NCBI GenBank assembly: GCA_031216915.1
Contig: CM062291.1
Location: forward strand, 34,538,484 to 34,602,483
Origin: Pictodentalium vernedei
Lineage: Eukaryota; Mollusca; Scaphopoda; Dentaliida; Dentaliidae
Reading direction: 5' to 3'
Length of the DNA: 64,000 nt
In this document: positions 54,795 to 64,000 of the stretch, piece after piece
Position numbering within the stretch: position 1 is the first letter of the stretch
Layout of the letters: every line of letters begins with the position of its first letter
Made by a program: the position numbers and the translations under genes
The notes under the pieces: generated by a model
Databases searched by the model: none
What the model was told of the DNA's origin: nothing
The model's input: the letters and a program-made list of their open reading frames with translations, nothing else

Positions 54795-55300
54795 ACCTGT
54801 AGTATGGGCAACATGCTCAACTCCCTGAATTGCGAGAGCAAAGGAAAAATGCCGGACTAGCAATGCTCTATAAAATACATTTATATCTAATTAATAAAGA
54901 AAGCAAACTCATCCCCAACTAAGGCACTCCAAACTTAGCCACCCTCTCTCATATCAAATACCATCACGAAAAACTGCCTACAGGAATAGAGTACAGTACA
55001 GTCACCGTGGACTGGTCGTAATGCATGTGTGGGCAGTGATGTCCACGCATGCGTTTACCAGGTAAAAAAAATCACCATCAGCAAAAGTTTTTGAAGATTA
55101 TTCCTATAATTAGAGTTTGGAATTTAATATTTGTGCATCCATAGAGATATTGCACAGCCAGGGAAAGTGACCAGTCCATGGCATCTGTATTGTACTTCTT
55201 CACCAGGACAATCTCTGATTGGAACAAGCTGCCATCAGATCTAGTCCCGAGTGCCTCTCTGGATGTATTGTGGTGGGATTAGACTAATTACTTTGACATC
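54795..55300 (+). mobile_element. Decayed LINE 3' fragment
   Basis: QRRKNAGLAMLYKIHLYLIN at about 54838-54897 and FFTRTISDWNKLPSDLVPSA at about 55198-55258 are the conserved C-terminal motifs of Jockey/CR1-group LINE proteins (R-x-L-x-M-x-YKI and FF-R-I-W-LP). Between them at about 54990-55190 lies a small inverted-repeat insertion with CCGTGGACTGGTC and GACCAGTCCATGG. Stops show it is dead. Confidence 0.72.
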
Positions 55301-55514
55301 CCTGGAGTGGAGTTTCCCTCAGGAAAGTCTGATGCATTGTTTAACAGGGTTCTACACACTTATTTGGGAAAGGGTCCGGGTCCCCTCTAAATGGGAAATT
55401 CTGGGACATAACAACTCAAACTGGAACAGTTTTCACATGTTTTTACAAAGAAAACTATCCTTTTAGTAACTGTCTTTCCCTGAAGGAACTCAGTGAAGTG
55501 TGGCAGTGCATGTT
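55301..55514. other. No recognised feature
   Basis: Spacer following the LINE fragment. Confidence 0.35.
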
Positions 55515-55921
55515 GAGGCCTAAAAAAATAATAATCTGTTTCTCAGGCCCTCCCGCATGGTCATTTTGGCTGCTGCATGCTCTCTTTCTATAACCAATGT
55601 AAACTTTTAAAAAAATAAAAATTAAATGGTTTATGTCTGATATTTCAACCAAGCTAAAAAAATTTTTAAATTTGTCCCTTGAGTGCAAGAAGGCTTTGCA
55701 ATGTTTTAGCATTGCAAAGCATTCTTGCTCTCAAGGGATGAAATACACCACCACCCATGCTATTCCGTAGATTGTGAGGCCTAAAACATAAACCAAGAAC
55801 ATGAACTTTTGATGGCAAAGAAATAATTACAAAAATAAAAAATAAAATAAAAAACACTCGCCCGCATGCAATTTTACAGAAAATGAACTGAGAAACAGAA
55901 GATCTACTTTGTGGGGCCTTA
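55515..55921 (+). repeat. Foldback miniature element, family C, reference copy
   Basis: Ends AGGCCTAAAAAAATAATAAT with CTGTTTCTCAGGCCCTCCC at the left, and AGAAACAGAAGATCTAC with GGGGCCTTA at the right. The centre is a hairpin CCCTTGAGTGCAAGAAGGCT / GCATTCTTGCTCTCAAGGG around TTTGCAATG..CATTGCAAA. About 407 bp. Superfamily not assigned. Confidence 0.78.
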
Positions 55922-56082
55922 CTGAGGGAAACAAATTCTGTTGTACCAGTAAAATGGTACCTGGTCACCAAGGTCTAGGGTGGAAGCACTCTAAAGTGGG
56001 GAGCATCGTTATAAATGACTTGACACCTGTGGTGTGGTTGTGATAAATCAAAGATGCTGAAAGTGACCAAAACACCAATAAA

Positions 56083-56624
56083 CAGGGCTTATATTTCGTC
56101 TAAATTTGTGAGAATCCATTTGGATTCTTGTGAAAATGGTTGCGAGAATCCATACCTACTATGAGTGTCCCAGGATCCCATGACGCCACTATGGTTCAAC
56201 CACTGTTGTGTACTGATAACACATGTTAACCTTTTACCCAACACACCTTTTTAATTTTTAAAACTAAATTTGATAATTTTTAAACAATAAGTAATAAATA
56301 AATGATAAAATAATTAAATGAACAATATTTACCAATAAAATCTTACAAATATGGCTGTCGTTGGAACCGGCTCAATGAGCCGGTTCCAATGACAGCCATA
56401 TTTGTGCAATTTTATTGACAAAGTGTCAGGATACTTCAGGTCATGTTAGCCTTCTGTTGGTTAATTTGTTCCCGCTGTGTGAGATAAAGGGTTAAATTGA
56501 CTCAATTCTATTCAAGTGAATCCCAGCAGAGGTGCAACGAGAATATTCATGGATTCTCGCCGGTTTTATTGCGCGAATCTTTGTGCGAATCGATTCTCGG
56601 ATTCTTGTCGAAATATAAGCCCTG
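56083..56624. mobile_element. Inverted-repeat (hAT-like) element with a nested TTAA element
   Basis: CAGGGCTTATATTTCG at the left is the exact complement of CGAAATATAAGCCCTG at the right; AATAAA flanks both ends. The interior has AGAATCCATTTGGATTCTTG and GATTCTCGG motifs, also seen at 47455-47600 and 46016. The nested element at 56230-56491 is younger. Confidence 0.75.
56230..56491. repeat. TTAA-flanked foldback element, variant core, nested
   Basis: TTAA at 56226-56229 and 56492-56495; ends CTTTTACCCAAC and GATAAAGG. The core is a perfect hairpin CAAATATGGCTGTCGTTGGA...TCCAATGACAGCCATATTTG with GCCGGTTCC and GGAACCGGC around TCAATGA. It differs in sequence from family A but keeps its layout and size. 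Confidence 0.85.
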
Positions 56625-57419
56625 AATAAATAAATAACAATTTCATTTTAGAACTGTCTACAATGGAGAATCAATAGAGCAATCTTCTAAACTCTAGAAT
56701 TCTTACACATATCAACCACAGAGAACAGAAAAAATGAAAATGTGAAAAAACATATAAAGGGAGCTAACTATAAGTACAGAAAAAAATTGTGACTTGAAAA
56801 GCATGTTTGCCATATCAAGGGAGCTAACTAAATGTACAGAAAAGATCAGATGAAAAAGTGTGTTTGGCATATCAAGGGACCTCACAGTACCTATACATGT
56901 CAACTTTACCTGTGACTTAAAAATCGGAAAACATCCATTTGAGATGATTAATCAAATATCTTTCTACCCAATTATTAGTGGAATTATATTATTATTTTAG
57001 GCTTATGACTGCATAGATCTTGTCTGCTAACAAATGAGAAAAAACTTACCTATTCTGCAGTGGGAATAGGCTTGAATTTCGGCCCATGTGGACTGTCCGC
57101 AATGTCCAACTTGAGCCAAGTCATCATTATTTGTATTATACCATAGGGATCTGGGAATCACACAATTTTTTTCAAATAGAATCTCGAATCCAATCGTGTC
57201 TCTTATATCAATATCAAATCAAATCGGATCGTGTCTCTTATATCAATATCAAATCGAATCTCGAATCGAATCTTAATATACAAATTATTTTATATTGCAC
57301 CAAACGGAAGTTACGGTTAACTTTACGGTTAACTGTGATGACCCGTACAAGACTGACTGACACCTTAAACACCAATAAATAAATATTCTCTGTAGCACCA
57401 TCGCTGAAACAGCTAGGCC
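56625..57419. other. Intron DNA with a short tandem repeat
   Basis: At about 56755-56885 a unit of about 58 bp (ATATCAAGGGAGCTAACTA, AAGTACAGAAAA) occurs two and a half times. At 57180-57260 ATCGTGTCTCTTATATCAAT occurs twice. No gene seen. Confidence 0.45.
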
Positions 57420-57528
57420 AATTATCCATGGTTTTAGTTTTTGAAGGCTTAACTTGTTACTATTCACGTTCTTAAGAACATGAATAGTAACAAGTTACGC
57501 ATTCAAAAACTAAAACTATGGATAATGT
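57420..57528. repeat. Foldback hairpin
   Basis: ATTATCCATGGTTTTAGTTT / AAACTAAAACTATGGATAAT and TAACTTGTTACTATTCACGT / ATGAATAGTAACAAGTTA meet at TCTTAAGA. Stem of about 50 bp. Confidence 0.85.
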
Positions 57529-58523
57529 TCTTGGCAAATTTCACAACTAATCTAACAACTAACCTTTGTCAATTACCAATTAAATATGAAATTGAATTGA
57601 GCCTACATGAATAAATTGTCTTATGTCAATTTTATCCAAAATTTTGTTGGAAATGTAACAAATTGAAGTTAGTTCTAAAGATTAAAAAAAATTCAATCTT
57701 GAGACTGATTCGAGATCGATCGTGAAGCAGACGTATATCATGCCACCCCCAAATCCTTTCCCCTCTAAAAATTCTGAATTCTACTATCTGCATACGGCTT
57801 CAACTAATGAAATTACAGGTGACATACCACACATGACATTCTTTAAAGCCTCTGAACAATGCCATTTGGGGCATATTTATCAAAATTACTCTGGGGAGGC
57901 CCAGAGAAAGGTTTGAAAAATATACTTAATACCCCAACCCCACCAATCCAAGAGGGACACCACCCTGATACCTTTCCCTAACTCAGACTCCAATTTTCGT
58001 GATATATATACAGCATAAAAATGCTTGGAACCCCCCACCCTCCCCCCACCAAAGATCTAGGTGCCCCTAAATATAGATTCCTGGCTATGTGCCTGTTGCA
58101 AACATTTTATTTAAATAGATGATTGATGAAGAAAGTAGTTTCACTGGTGTTAATTTAAATATACATAAAAAAAGAAAAGCATGATCAGACTTAATATTCA
58201 TACGAGAATCAGAATGGATTCCCGCAAATAATTCTTGCAAGAAAAACAATGAGAATTAACTTTGATTCCTGAAAAATGTTCATTGGAGTCTTTTTATCTA
58301 ACAATCATATAGATTTTGGCCAGAAAACCACGAGAAACGGTACGTATCACATAATGTGTTCCGATTCCGTATCATATAGACGACTCATTCGGATTCCGTA
58401 ACATATCGACGACTCATTTCCGGTAGCGCTACGGGCTATCATAACAGGCACATGGATACATTGTATGTGCATTTCAGTGATCGGGCGAACATTATGTCCC
58501 AAACATTTTTAAAAATAATTTAA
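57529..58523. other. No recognised feature
   Basis: About 1 kb of intron DNA with no recognised gene. A local duplication of CGACTCATT..CGGATTCCGTA occurs at 58365-58425. Confidence 0.4.
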
Positions 58524-58758
58524 CCCTTTACCTAACATGAAAAGCAGACGACACTTGCAAAAAAAATTTTGGAATAACTAATTTTTTTCATTTTTTGTCT
58601 CAAAAACCACTCATTGGAACGAGCTCAATGAGCTCATTCCAACAAGGGGTCATAACCTATGTTTTTGAGACAAAAAAAAAGAAAAAATAATGAAAATTAA
58701 CTGGCGATTTTTTTAGAATAGCGTTGGCCGGTTTTGGCCGTTACGTTGGGTAAAAGGG
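58524..58758. repeat. TTAA-flanked foldback element, family A
   Basis: TTAA at 58520-58523 and 58759-58762. Orientation is opposite to 47177: GAAAAGCAGACGACACTTGC on the left, TTGGCCGGTTTTGGCCG on the right. The left arm of the tip is shortened. Confidence 0.88.
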
Positions 58759-58797
58759 TTAAGATTTAATCTGTGTATGTGACAGAATTGTTAGATA

Positions 58798-58943
58798 AAT
58801 GAATTATCATGATAATGTGCATGTCCTGTGATTTGCATCAGATTCTTGGTGGTGTCTAAAAATGGGATCATTGAGATCCCATTCTGGACACTGCCTCGAA
58901 TCTGATACAAACCACAGGACATGCACATTATCATGATAATCTG
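58798..58943. repeat. Foldback hairpin with long arms
   Basis: ATTATCATGATAATGTGCAT then GTCCTGTG is matched by CACAGGAC then ATGCACATTATCATGATAAT. Inner arms GGTGTCTAAAAATGGGATC and GATCCCATTCTGGACACT meet at ATTGA. About 146 bp. Confidence 0.85.
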
Positions 58944-59130
58944 TATATATTATAAAAGGATATCCTTAGAGAACTCTATGTTGTGTCTTGGTCTCCAATA
59001 TAGGCTGACAAGGTACTGTAACTATTAATCAGCAAGACCATTAAATGCCTGTGTGTTGGAATATGCGTTCCCACATGTACATATACGACAAGAAATTCAC
59101 CAAAATTGGAACTAGGCATTTAAGTGTTAA

Positions 59131-59366
59131 CACTTAGAAGCCAGGGAATCAGACTGATTTATTGAACATGACTTACGGTGAAAAACTTACAGTAAAGAAG
59201 GTGCTTCTAGTCAAGTGTCGTCTGCCTGTTCAGGCAGTCAACACTTGACCAGTAGCACCTGCTCAATGTTTATTCTCCCCAGCCCAAAGATAGTCGAATC
59301 GTTACAGCCAGATTACCTGGCATATTACATCACAGGCAAGAAAACTTGACTCCCGGCTTCTAACAG
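59131..59366. repeat. TTAA-flanked foldback element, family F
   Basis: TTAA at 59127-59130 and 59367-59370; ends CACTTAGAAGCCAGGGAATC and the complement CTGTTAGAAGCCGGGAGTCA. The core hairpin GGTGCTTCTAGTCAAGTGTC / GTCAACACTTGACCAGTAGCACC surrounds TGCCTGTTCAGGCA. 236 bp. Confidence 0.82.
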
Positions 59367-59480
59367 TTAAACACAAGTAAATATTTTTTTATTTGCTATG
59401 ATACATGAACTGGTTGAACTCGCAGGGTACAATAATACTCCCAAATCCTCAATTATTTAAGAATTGAAAACTGATTATTT

Positions 59481-60100
59481 CAGCGAGTGGTGGCCGAGTG
59501 GATAAGTGTGCTGGTCTCTCATGCCAGAGGTCCCGGGATCGATCCCCGGTCGGGGAAAGTTTTCGAGGTGTCCGAACACTCTCCGTCAGCATCAATTGTG
59601 GGGTTGATGCTGTCACAGTGTACCATCCTATCTAAGCCAGAAAATAAGCAGACCGTCATCTGCAAAATGAGGTTCCCAGAGGGTGAATTTAGTGATGCTA
59701 CCCTGCACAGCAGGGTAGCATCACTAAATTTACCCTCTGTGAACCTCAATTTGAATCAGGGTCTCAAAACTAAACAGAAGGAGGTACCCAGAGGATAAAT
59801 GGGCCCACTGAATGGGATAGCATCATCGAATTCACCCTCTGGGGACCTCAATCTGCAAATGTTAGGCTGCTTATTTTCAGGCCTGATTCTATCGGGTGGG
59901 GACATAAAATGGCTGTCCTCTGTGCGGAGAAAGACACACTCCGTGCAGGCTGAAGATCCCTTCATAGTATCCGAGAAGAGCTAGACCACGAAGTTGCCGC
60001 TATGAAGGTCATCCCACACACCTACGCCATTGGGTCAAGGAGAGGCGTTAATATAAGTTGCATAACTTGTTCGCCAATTCTTGTAAAACAAAAAAGATTA
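59481..60100 (+). mobile_element. tRNA-headed SINE, second family, carrying a foldback insertion
   Basis: The head GTGGCCGAGTGGATAAGTG (A box) and GGTCCCGGGATCGATCCCCG (B box) resembles a Ser/Leu-type tRNA. The body resumes after the insertion with ATCGGGTGGGGACATAAAAT and ends near TCTTGTAAAACAAAAAAGAT. The family B element at 59633-59885 interrupts it; the copy at 34450-34808 shows the uninterrupted order. Confidence 0.85.
59633..59885 (+). repeat. hAT foldback element, family B, inside a SINE
   Basis: Ends AAGCCAGAAAATAAGCAGAC and GGCTGCTTATTTTCAGGCC. Target copies ATCCTATC (59625-59632) and ATTCTATC (59886-59893), one mismatch. Central hairpin GATGCTACCCTGCACAGCAG. Confidence 0.9.
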
Positions 60101-60339
60101 AAATACAAGCAAGGGCTTTTGTGAGAATCAACACCAATTCTCATGAATGGGCACAAATTTTAAGGCCTGATAAAACCAAACCTCCGCCCCGCCCAAACCT
60201 CCACCCCACCAAAAAATAATTAAATAATAGTCAATACAATTTGAAAAAAAGAAAAAAGTTAAGACATTGCTTATTATAACATGCCACATTAACTTTATTT
60301 CAGGTTGGGCAAAACATTTTAAATTGATATTTCACTCAC
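60101..60339. other. Intron DNA next to the splice donor
   Basis: Nothing recognised beyond a purine-rich AAAAAAGAAAAAAG stretch near 60247. Confidence 0.4.
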
Positions 60340-60453
60340 CAATCGTGTATCGACAGACTGATTTCTGTAAGCATTATACTTATTTTTCATTTCTTCATAA
60401 GCCATAAACTGCAAAGCACCATGGGATATACCAAATACTCCAGGTACAAAACC
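60340..60453 (-). CDS. SLC25A32: SLC25A32 mitochondrial folate/FAD carrier, internal exon
   Basis: A 114-bp exon of exactly 38 codons on minus: acceptor TTCATTTCAG ahead of 60453, donor GTGAGT from 60339. It encodes GFVPGVFGISHGALQFMAYE and then EMKNKYNAYRNQSVDTRL. The G-F-V-P-G-x-F-G-x-SHGA-x-QFMAYE block is near identical to vertebrate SLC25A32 and covers the fourth transmembrane helix of this six-helix carrier. It joins in phase 0 to the exon at 45568-45713. Upstream exons (first helices and the start codon) were looked for to the right edge and not found, so the gene continues beyond the window. The SINE and foldbacks on both sides lie in introns. Confidence 0.95.
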
Positions 60454-60705
60454 CTGAAATGAATTAAAGAGTAAGTACATTAGCAGTAAAACACAATATA
60501 CATTCACCAGTCACAAAATTTATAAAATCATCTCCTACAGAAGGTTCATAATCAAGCCTGGGAATACATTCAACAGCCAAAAAATTTACAAAATCATCTC
60601 TTACAGAAGGTTCAAAATCAAGCCTGGAAATAAGCAATCTTTCATCTGCAGAATGAGGTCCCCAGAGGGTGAATTTGCTGATATTATCCCACAACTGGGC
60701 CGAGG
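60454..60705. repeat. Local duplication and a family B fragment
   Basis: AAAATCATCTCTTACAGAAG and GGTTCATAATCAAGCCTGG-type sequence occurs twice (about 60518-60560 and 60589-60625), a duplication of about 67 bp. 60622-60705 matches the left part of family B (GGAAATAAGCAATCTTTCAT) and stops short of its hairpin. Confidence 0.6.
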
Positions 60706-61685
60706 TGCCTGTGGGTGCATTGGGGGAGGGGGGACCCAATACACACTTCTTAGACCTGTTCTTAACATATACCGATCCCAAAGGTGCAACTAAATAGTGG
60801 GATACCCTAAGATATCTCAAGATGTCCCATGATCAGTGAAGCTCTTGACTGTATGCACTCCTGTTAGGGTACCTTAGCACTGCATGCAATTGTATACGAA
60901 AGTGTTCCCTTGAAACTGAGTAGGTTTACATGTAGGTGCTCTGGTTTCCTTGATCATTGCTTTTATCAGCTGACATATTACAAGTATCATACTGACTCGA
61001 CCTGTCCTCCTTTCTGTGTTTTTGTTTGTTTTTTTTACATATTTTATATGTTTTTCTTCACTCAGGTATCCAAAGTATGGCACGACTCAGCGGTGGGCTC
61101 TGACCTGACCTGACGGCGTGTGGACGTCTAACAACCACCAACTCCCAACAGAATTTTTGCGGAAAGCAGTCACACTCATTCCTCAGTAGATATGAGATGA
61201 TAGACTGATCGAACGCAAAATATGAAGAGGTCTAGGTGTCACTCGCAACCAGGAACGTATCGCCGCACATTGCGGGTGATACTTGGTCCTGACCACGTTC
61301 TGTAAAAATTCTCTCTTCGTAATTTGGAGCAGTATCGAAGTGTGTTCTGTGTCGGAAATAGTGCCTAACAGGCTCAAATGAATCAAATCAATATCCCAAC
61401 CACCAGTACAGAGCCCACTGCCGACTCAACAATTTCAAACTGGTAATTGCCGCACAAACCTTTTCCTTGGTAATATTTTGTTCCATCTGGAGACAGCCCA
61501 GTACAAGCCTTTGACTTGTTGCTGAATCCATTTCCATGTTTGTTACTTTTTTGTCAATTTATGCTTGTTTCTGTATAATTTAAACATACTTTGGAAATAA
61601 ATATTGTTTAAACTAAACAGTGGGCCAATTTATCCTCTGGTCAGCTCTTTTTTTTAATTTTTTTATTCAAATACCCAAACAAGAC
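60706..61685. other. Unassigned intron DNA
   Basis: 61085-61620 reads like a transcript-derived segment, with less AT bias and an AATAAA near 61600, but no protein family was recognised on either strand. A family B scrap (CAGTGGGCCAATTTATCCTC) lies at 61619-61640. Confidence 0.35.
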
Positions 61686-61915
61686 AAGGTTACAGTACAA
61701 GTCAAAAGAAGTTGTAGCATAACCACAATAAACTAAGTATACTGCTGCTCCTGCACTGATAAGATCAGAATCTAACATCATTTTCTGGAAAGCTCTCAGC
61801 GAGAGCTTTCCAGAAAATGATGTCAGTTTCTGGTTTTATCAGCATAGGAAGAGAAAGATACACAGTTTATAGTGGTTAATCTACAACTTATTTTGCCTTG
61901 AACTGTATATACAAT
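61686..61915. repeat. Long foldback element of unknown class
   Basis: The core ACATCATTTTCTGGAAAGCT then CTC pairs with GAGAGCTTTCCAGAAAATGATGT. The outer arms ACAGTACAAGTCAAAAGAAG and TTTGCCTTGAACTGT, CACAATAAACTAAGTAT and ATACACAGTTTATAGTG pair imperfectly. About 230 bp. It is not flanked by an evident TTAA. Confidence 0.8.
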
Positions 61916-62752
61916 TTAAATTCAACAATAACAGAAATAATTTTGGCTTAGTACATGTTTAAAAAATAAGAGTTAACCACGATCAGCAAGAAGAAATGTT
62001 CATAAGCAGGCCTGCACAAATTGGGCGAACGATCGTTTCGTTTGCCTAAAGGTTGGCTTAACATTTTTGTGGTGAGTCGTTTTCAATTCGCCCAAATTTT
62101 CACTCGTGTTTTTCACTCTTATTTTTTGAAAGCCAGTCGCTTTTTTTCATGTGAGAAAAAACAGGATGATCGGTCAACACTATTATTATTAAATTACAAG
62201 CGAAAAGTCGGTTCTACTTGTGGGTAGAAATCCCCAGCGAAGGTTGAGATGTGTAACAAATTCACTATGACAGAGCAGAAAAACGTGTATAAATAACTGC
62301 GGAGGATGTGTGTTCATTGTTTAATGTTCTATGTACATCACAACTTAACCATGACCTTCAGGTTCTCTTTGATCACAGATGACGTTGATGTTTCTTTCCA
62401 CAGTAGGCAAAACTAATTGACAACATTATCAAAATTAAACAGCGCAAGTGACAGTTTTCAATTACTGAAACCTTGTAATCAATATAGGTATTTATACATT
62501 AATTACTCCCAGTTCATAAGAATAAATTTTTTCACTGCTATCCACCACAGATGTCACAAGTTTTAAGTTCTCAACACACAATTTACTGGTACAGCATCAG
62601 TCTGCTTGTATCATCTTGTGGCACTTCAGCTCTGTAAACAAGCAAGCTAATTTAATGGCCATGGCTGGCTGGTGTGATCGTATATGCCGCATTCAATCAT
62701 TCTTTATAAGCCGTACATATCAATTAATGGTTTTTATTAACCAAAATATATC
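61916..62752. other. No recognised feature
   Basis: About 840 bp of intron DNA with only short frames. Confidence 0.4.
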
Positions 62753-63541
62753 AGGCTTGGCAATTTCAGGAGAGCGATTTTTTAGCTCTCCTTACTGCCC
62801 TCCTGAAGGAATTAAGGAGAGCGAAAAATTGCCCTCCTAAATATTTTGGTCTGGGATGATTGAGATTACATGTATTATTTTCACATTAAATTTTTATTGT
62901 AAAGCAAAAATGTAATTTAACTTCGAAGTCACATAACATCACGTAATTTCATTTTAAAAGTGGTTTAGTGGTAAAAGGTAATGGCTGCAACCATACCCAA
63001 ACACAGTTGCAATCATTTGAAGCAAAATGGGTCACAGCAATATTTTTTTTTCTGTCAGTTTCAAGTTCAATAACTGACATCACAGTTTGAGGGGTAATTA
63101 TTCAAGGAATATTGACACTATAATATACTACCACTACTACTATCCTGTCACTTGAAACACTTGCACCAGGATGTGACTGTAGATTCAAGCAGACCTATTG
63201 TCGAAGAAAGTCATATGCCTACCACTACCACCTTCAACCCCCCTTGGGGGGTTGAAGGTGGTAGTGGTAGGCGTATGACTTTCTTGGACAACAGGTCTGG
63301 GTACACACACAGGTCTTGTCAAGTGTGTGTTCGGTTGTTGAGTGAGACATCTAGATGTCTAAGAGATTTCGCTTTACCTTAGTAAAGTTAATAAAATCAC
63401 TGATGTAATAGTCTGTTGGTTTCAGTTTCAATGAGTTCGTTCAACTGGATACTTAAAATGCTGTGTAAAGCTAATTGCTCTCCTAAGTTGATTGAGGAGA
63501 GCGATTTTTTGCCCTCCTGCATTTTTCAGAATGCCAGGCCT
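62753..63541. mobile_element. Inverted-repeat element with GGAGAGCG motifs and a nested hairpin
   Basis: CAGGCTTGGCAATTTCAGGA at the left is complementary to TTTTCAGAATGCCAGGCCTG at the right, and ATATAT lies outside both. GGAGAGCGATTTTTT occurs near both ends (62770 and 63500), with extra GCCCTCCT blocks. A perfect hairpin at 63205-63290 is nested inside. Confidence 0.5.
63203..63292. repeat. Near-perfect hairpin with 40-bp arms
   Basis: GAAAGTCATATGCCTACCAC then TACCACCTTCAACCCCCC pairs with GGGGGGTTGAAGGTGGTAGT then GGTAGGCGTATGACTTTC. The loop is only a few bases and there is a single mismatch in the arms. Confidence 0.92.
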
Positions 63542-64000
63542 GATATATGTAATTAAAATGATAACAATTATTTGCAATGAAATTTAGCCAATTGCTTACA
63601 ACTATAGTACCCATTTTTATAGATCTTCCAAGTTCAATCGGCAACAGTAATGTACTGGGACCTACATTGCCAGAAAAAAACCAAAATCATTTTCTATAGT
63701 AAACAAGTACTGCTTCACTTTCAAGGGTTTCCACAGGGACAATGAGCTAATAATGAAACAATTTAATTAGTACTGAAATGGTTACCTGGATAATCAGTTT
63801 GAAACCAGTTAGCTAACCAATTAGAAAAACCATCGACCGGTTATCCGAAATATCGATAGTGATCGTCATTCCACGTTTTAAAATGTAGTAAATCTGCTGC
63901 TTCTCTTTTGTGTAAAATTACACATCGAAGCCGCATTGTATATATTGATAAATAATCGACTTTGGCGTTTAAGACTTTGTTAATGATCGACAGTTTCCGT
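63542..64000. other. No recognised feature to window edge
   Basis: No exon or repeat end recognised. ACCAGTTAGCTAACCAATTAG and neighbouring GGTTA/TAACC motifs at 63780-63845 are short and weakly palindromic. Confidence 0.35.

Noticed and set aside
59490-59560. Possible tRNA gene (A and B boxes)
   Set aside because: The sequence does not fold into a full cloverleaf by eye and continues into a SINE body shared with another copy, so it is a SINE head.
61085-61620. Possible terminal exon or processed pseudogene
   Set aside because: An AATAAA and lower AT bias are suggestive, but no homologous protein or splice structure could be recognised, so it is only noted as unassigned.
60454-64000. Search for the next upstream SLC25A32 exon (expected to end in a G-L-Y-K-type motif)
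   Set aside because: No stretch with the expected residues next to a plausible donor was found on minus; the exon probably lies beyond the window.
1-64000. Autonomous piggyBac, hAT, mariner or Helitron enzymes
   Set aside because: No open frame with transposase or Rep/helicase motifs was seen. All such elements here are miniature or non-autonomous.

Overview
This is AT-rich, repeat-dominated animal DNA. It has spliced host exons, tRNA- and 5S-derived SINEs, LINE fragments, DIRS tyrosine-recombinase retroelements and many hAT-, piggyBac- and mariner-like miniature elements. Tandem-repeat-bearing Helitron-like elements end in a hairpin of the type AGCT...TTC...AGCTAAAAA, which I associate with bivalve and gastropod genomes, so a mollusc is the best guess. 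The species is not determinable from sequence alone.

Left third (about 0.3-27 kb): three DIRS-family elements, all with coding strand minus, at 690-7689, 8393-16538 and 18618-25739. Each has inverted terminal repeats plus an internal complementary region matching both outer ends. The third looks whole or nearly so. The first and second are broken. Each sits inside an older DNA-transposon or foldback repeat.

Middle and right (about 28.4-64 kb): the 3' part of a host gene on the minus strand, recognised as SLC25A32 (mitochondrial folate/FAD carrier). Exons lie at 60340-60453, 45568-45713 and 29254-29392 (stop codon). The splice phases agree and the introns are 15-16 kb long. The 5' exons lie beyond the right edge. 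A further likely host exon of unknown identity is at 28423-28722 (minus); a hAT-type miniature element inserted five bases inside its splice donor.

The introns are made almost wholly of mobile DNA. There are TTAA-flanked foldback elements of several sequence families, all about 235-260 bp, and an 8-bp-TSD hAT foldback family. A SINE family carries three different Pol III heads on related bodies. Helitron-like elements carry 155-310 bp tandem arrays, nested up to three deep. No bacterial-type genes, CRISPR arrays, true tRNA genes or rRNA genes were seen.
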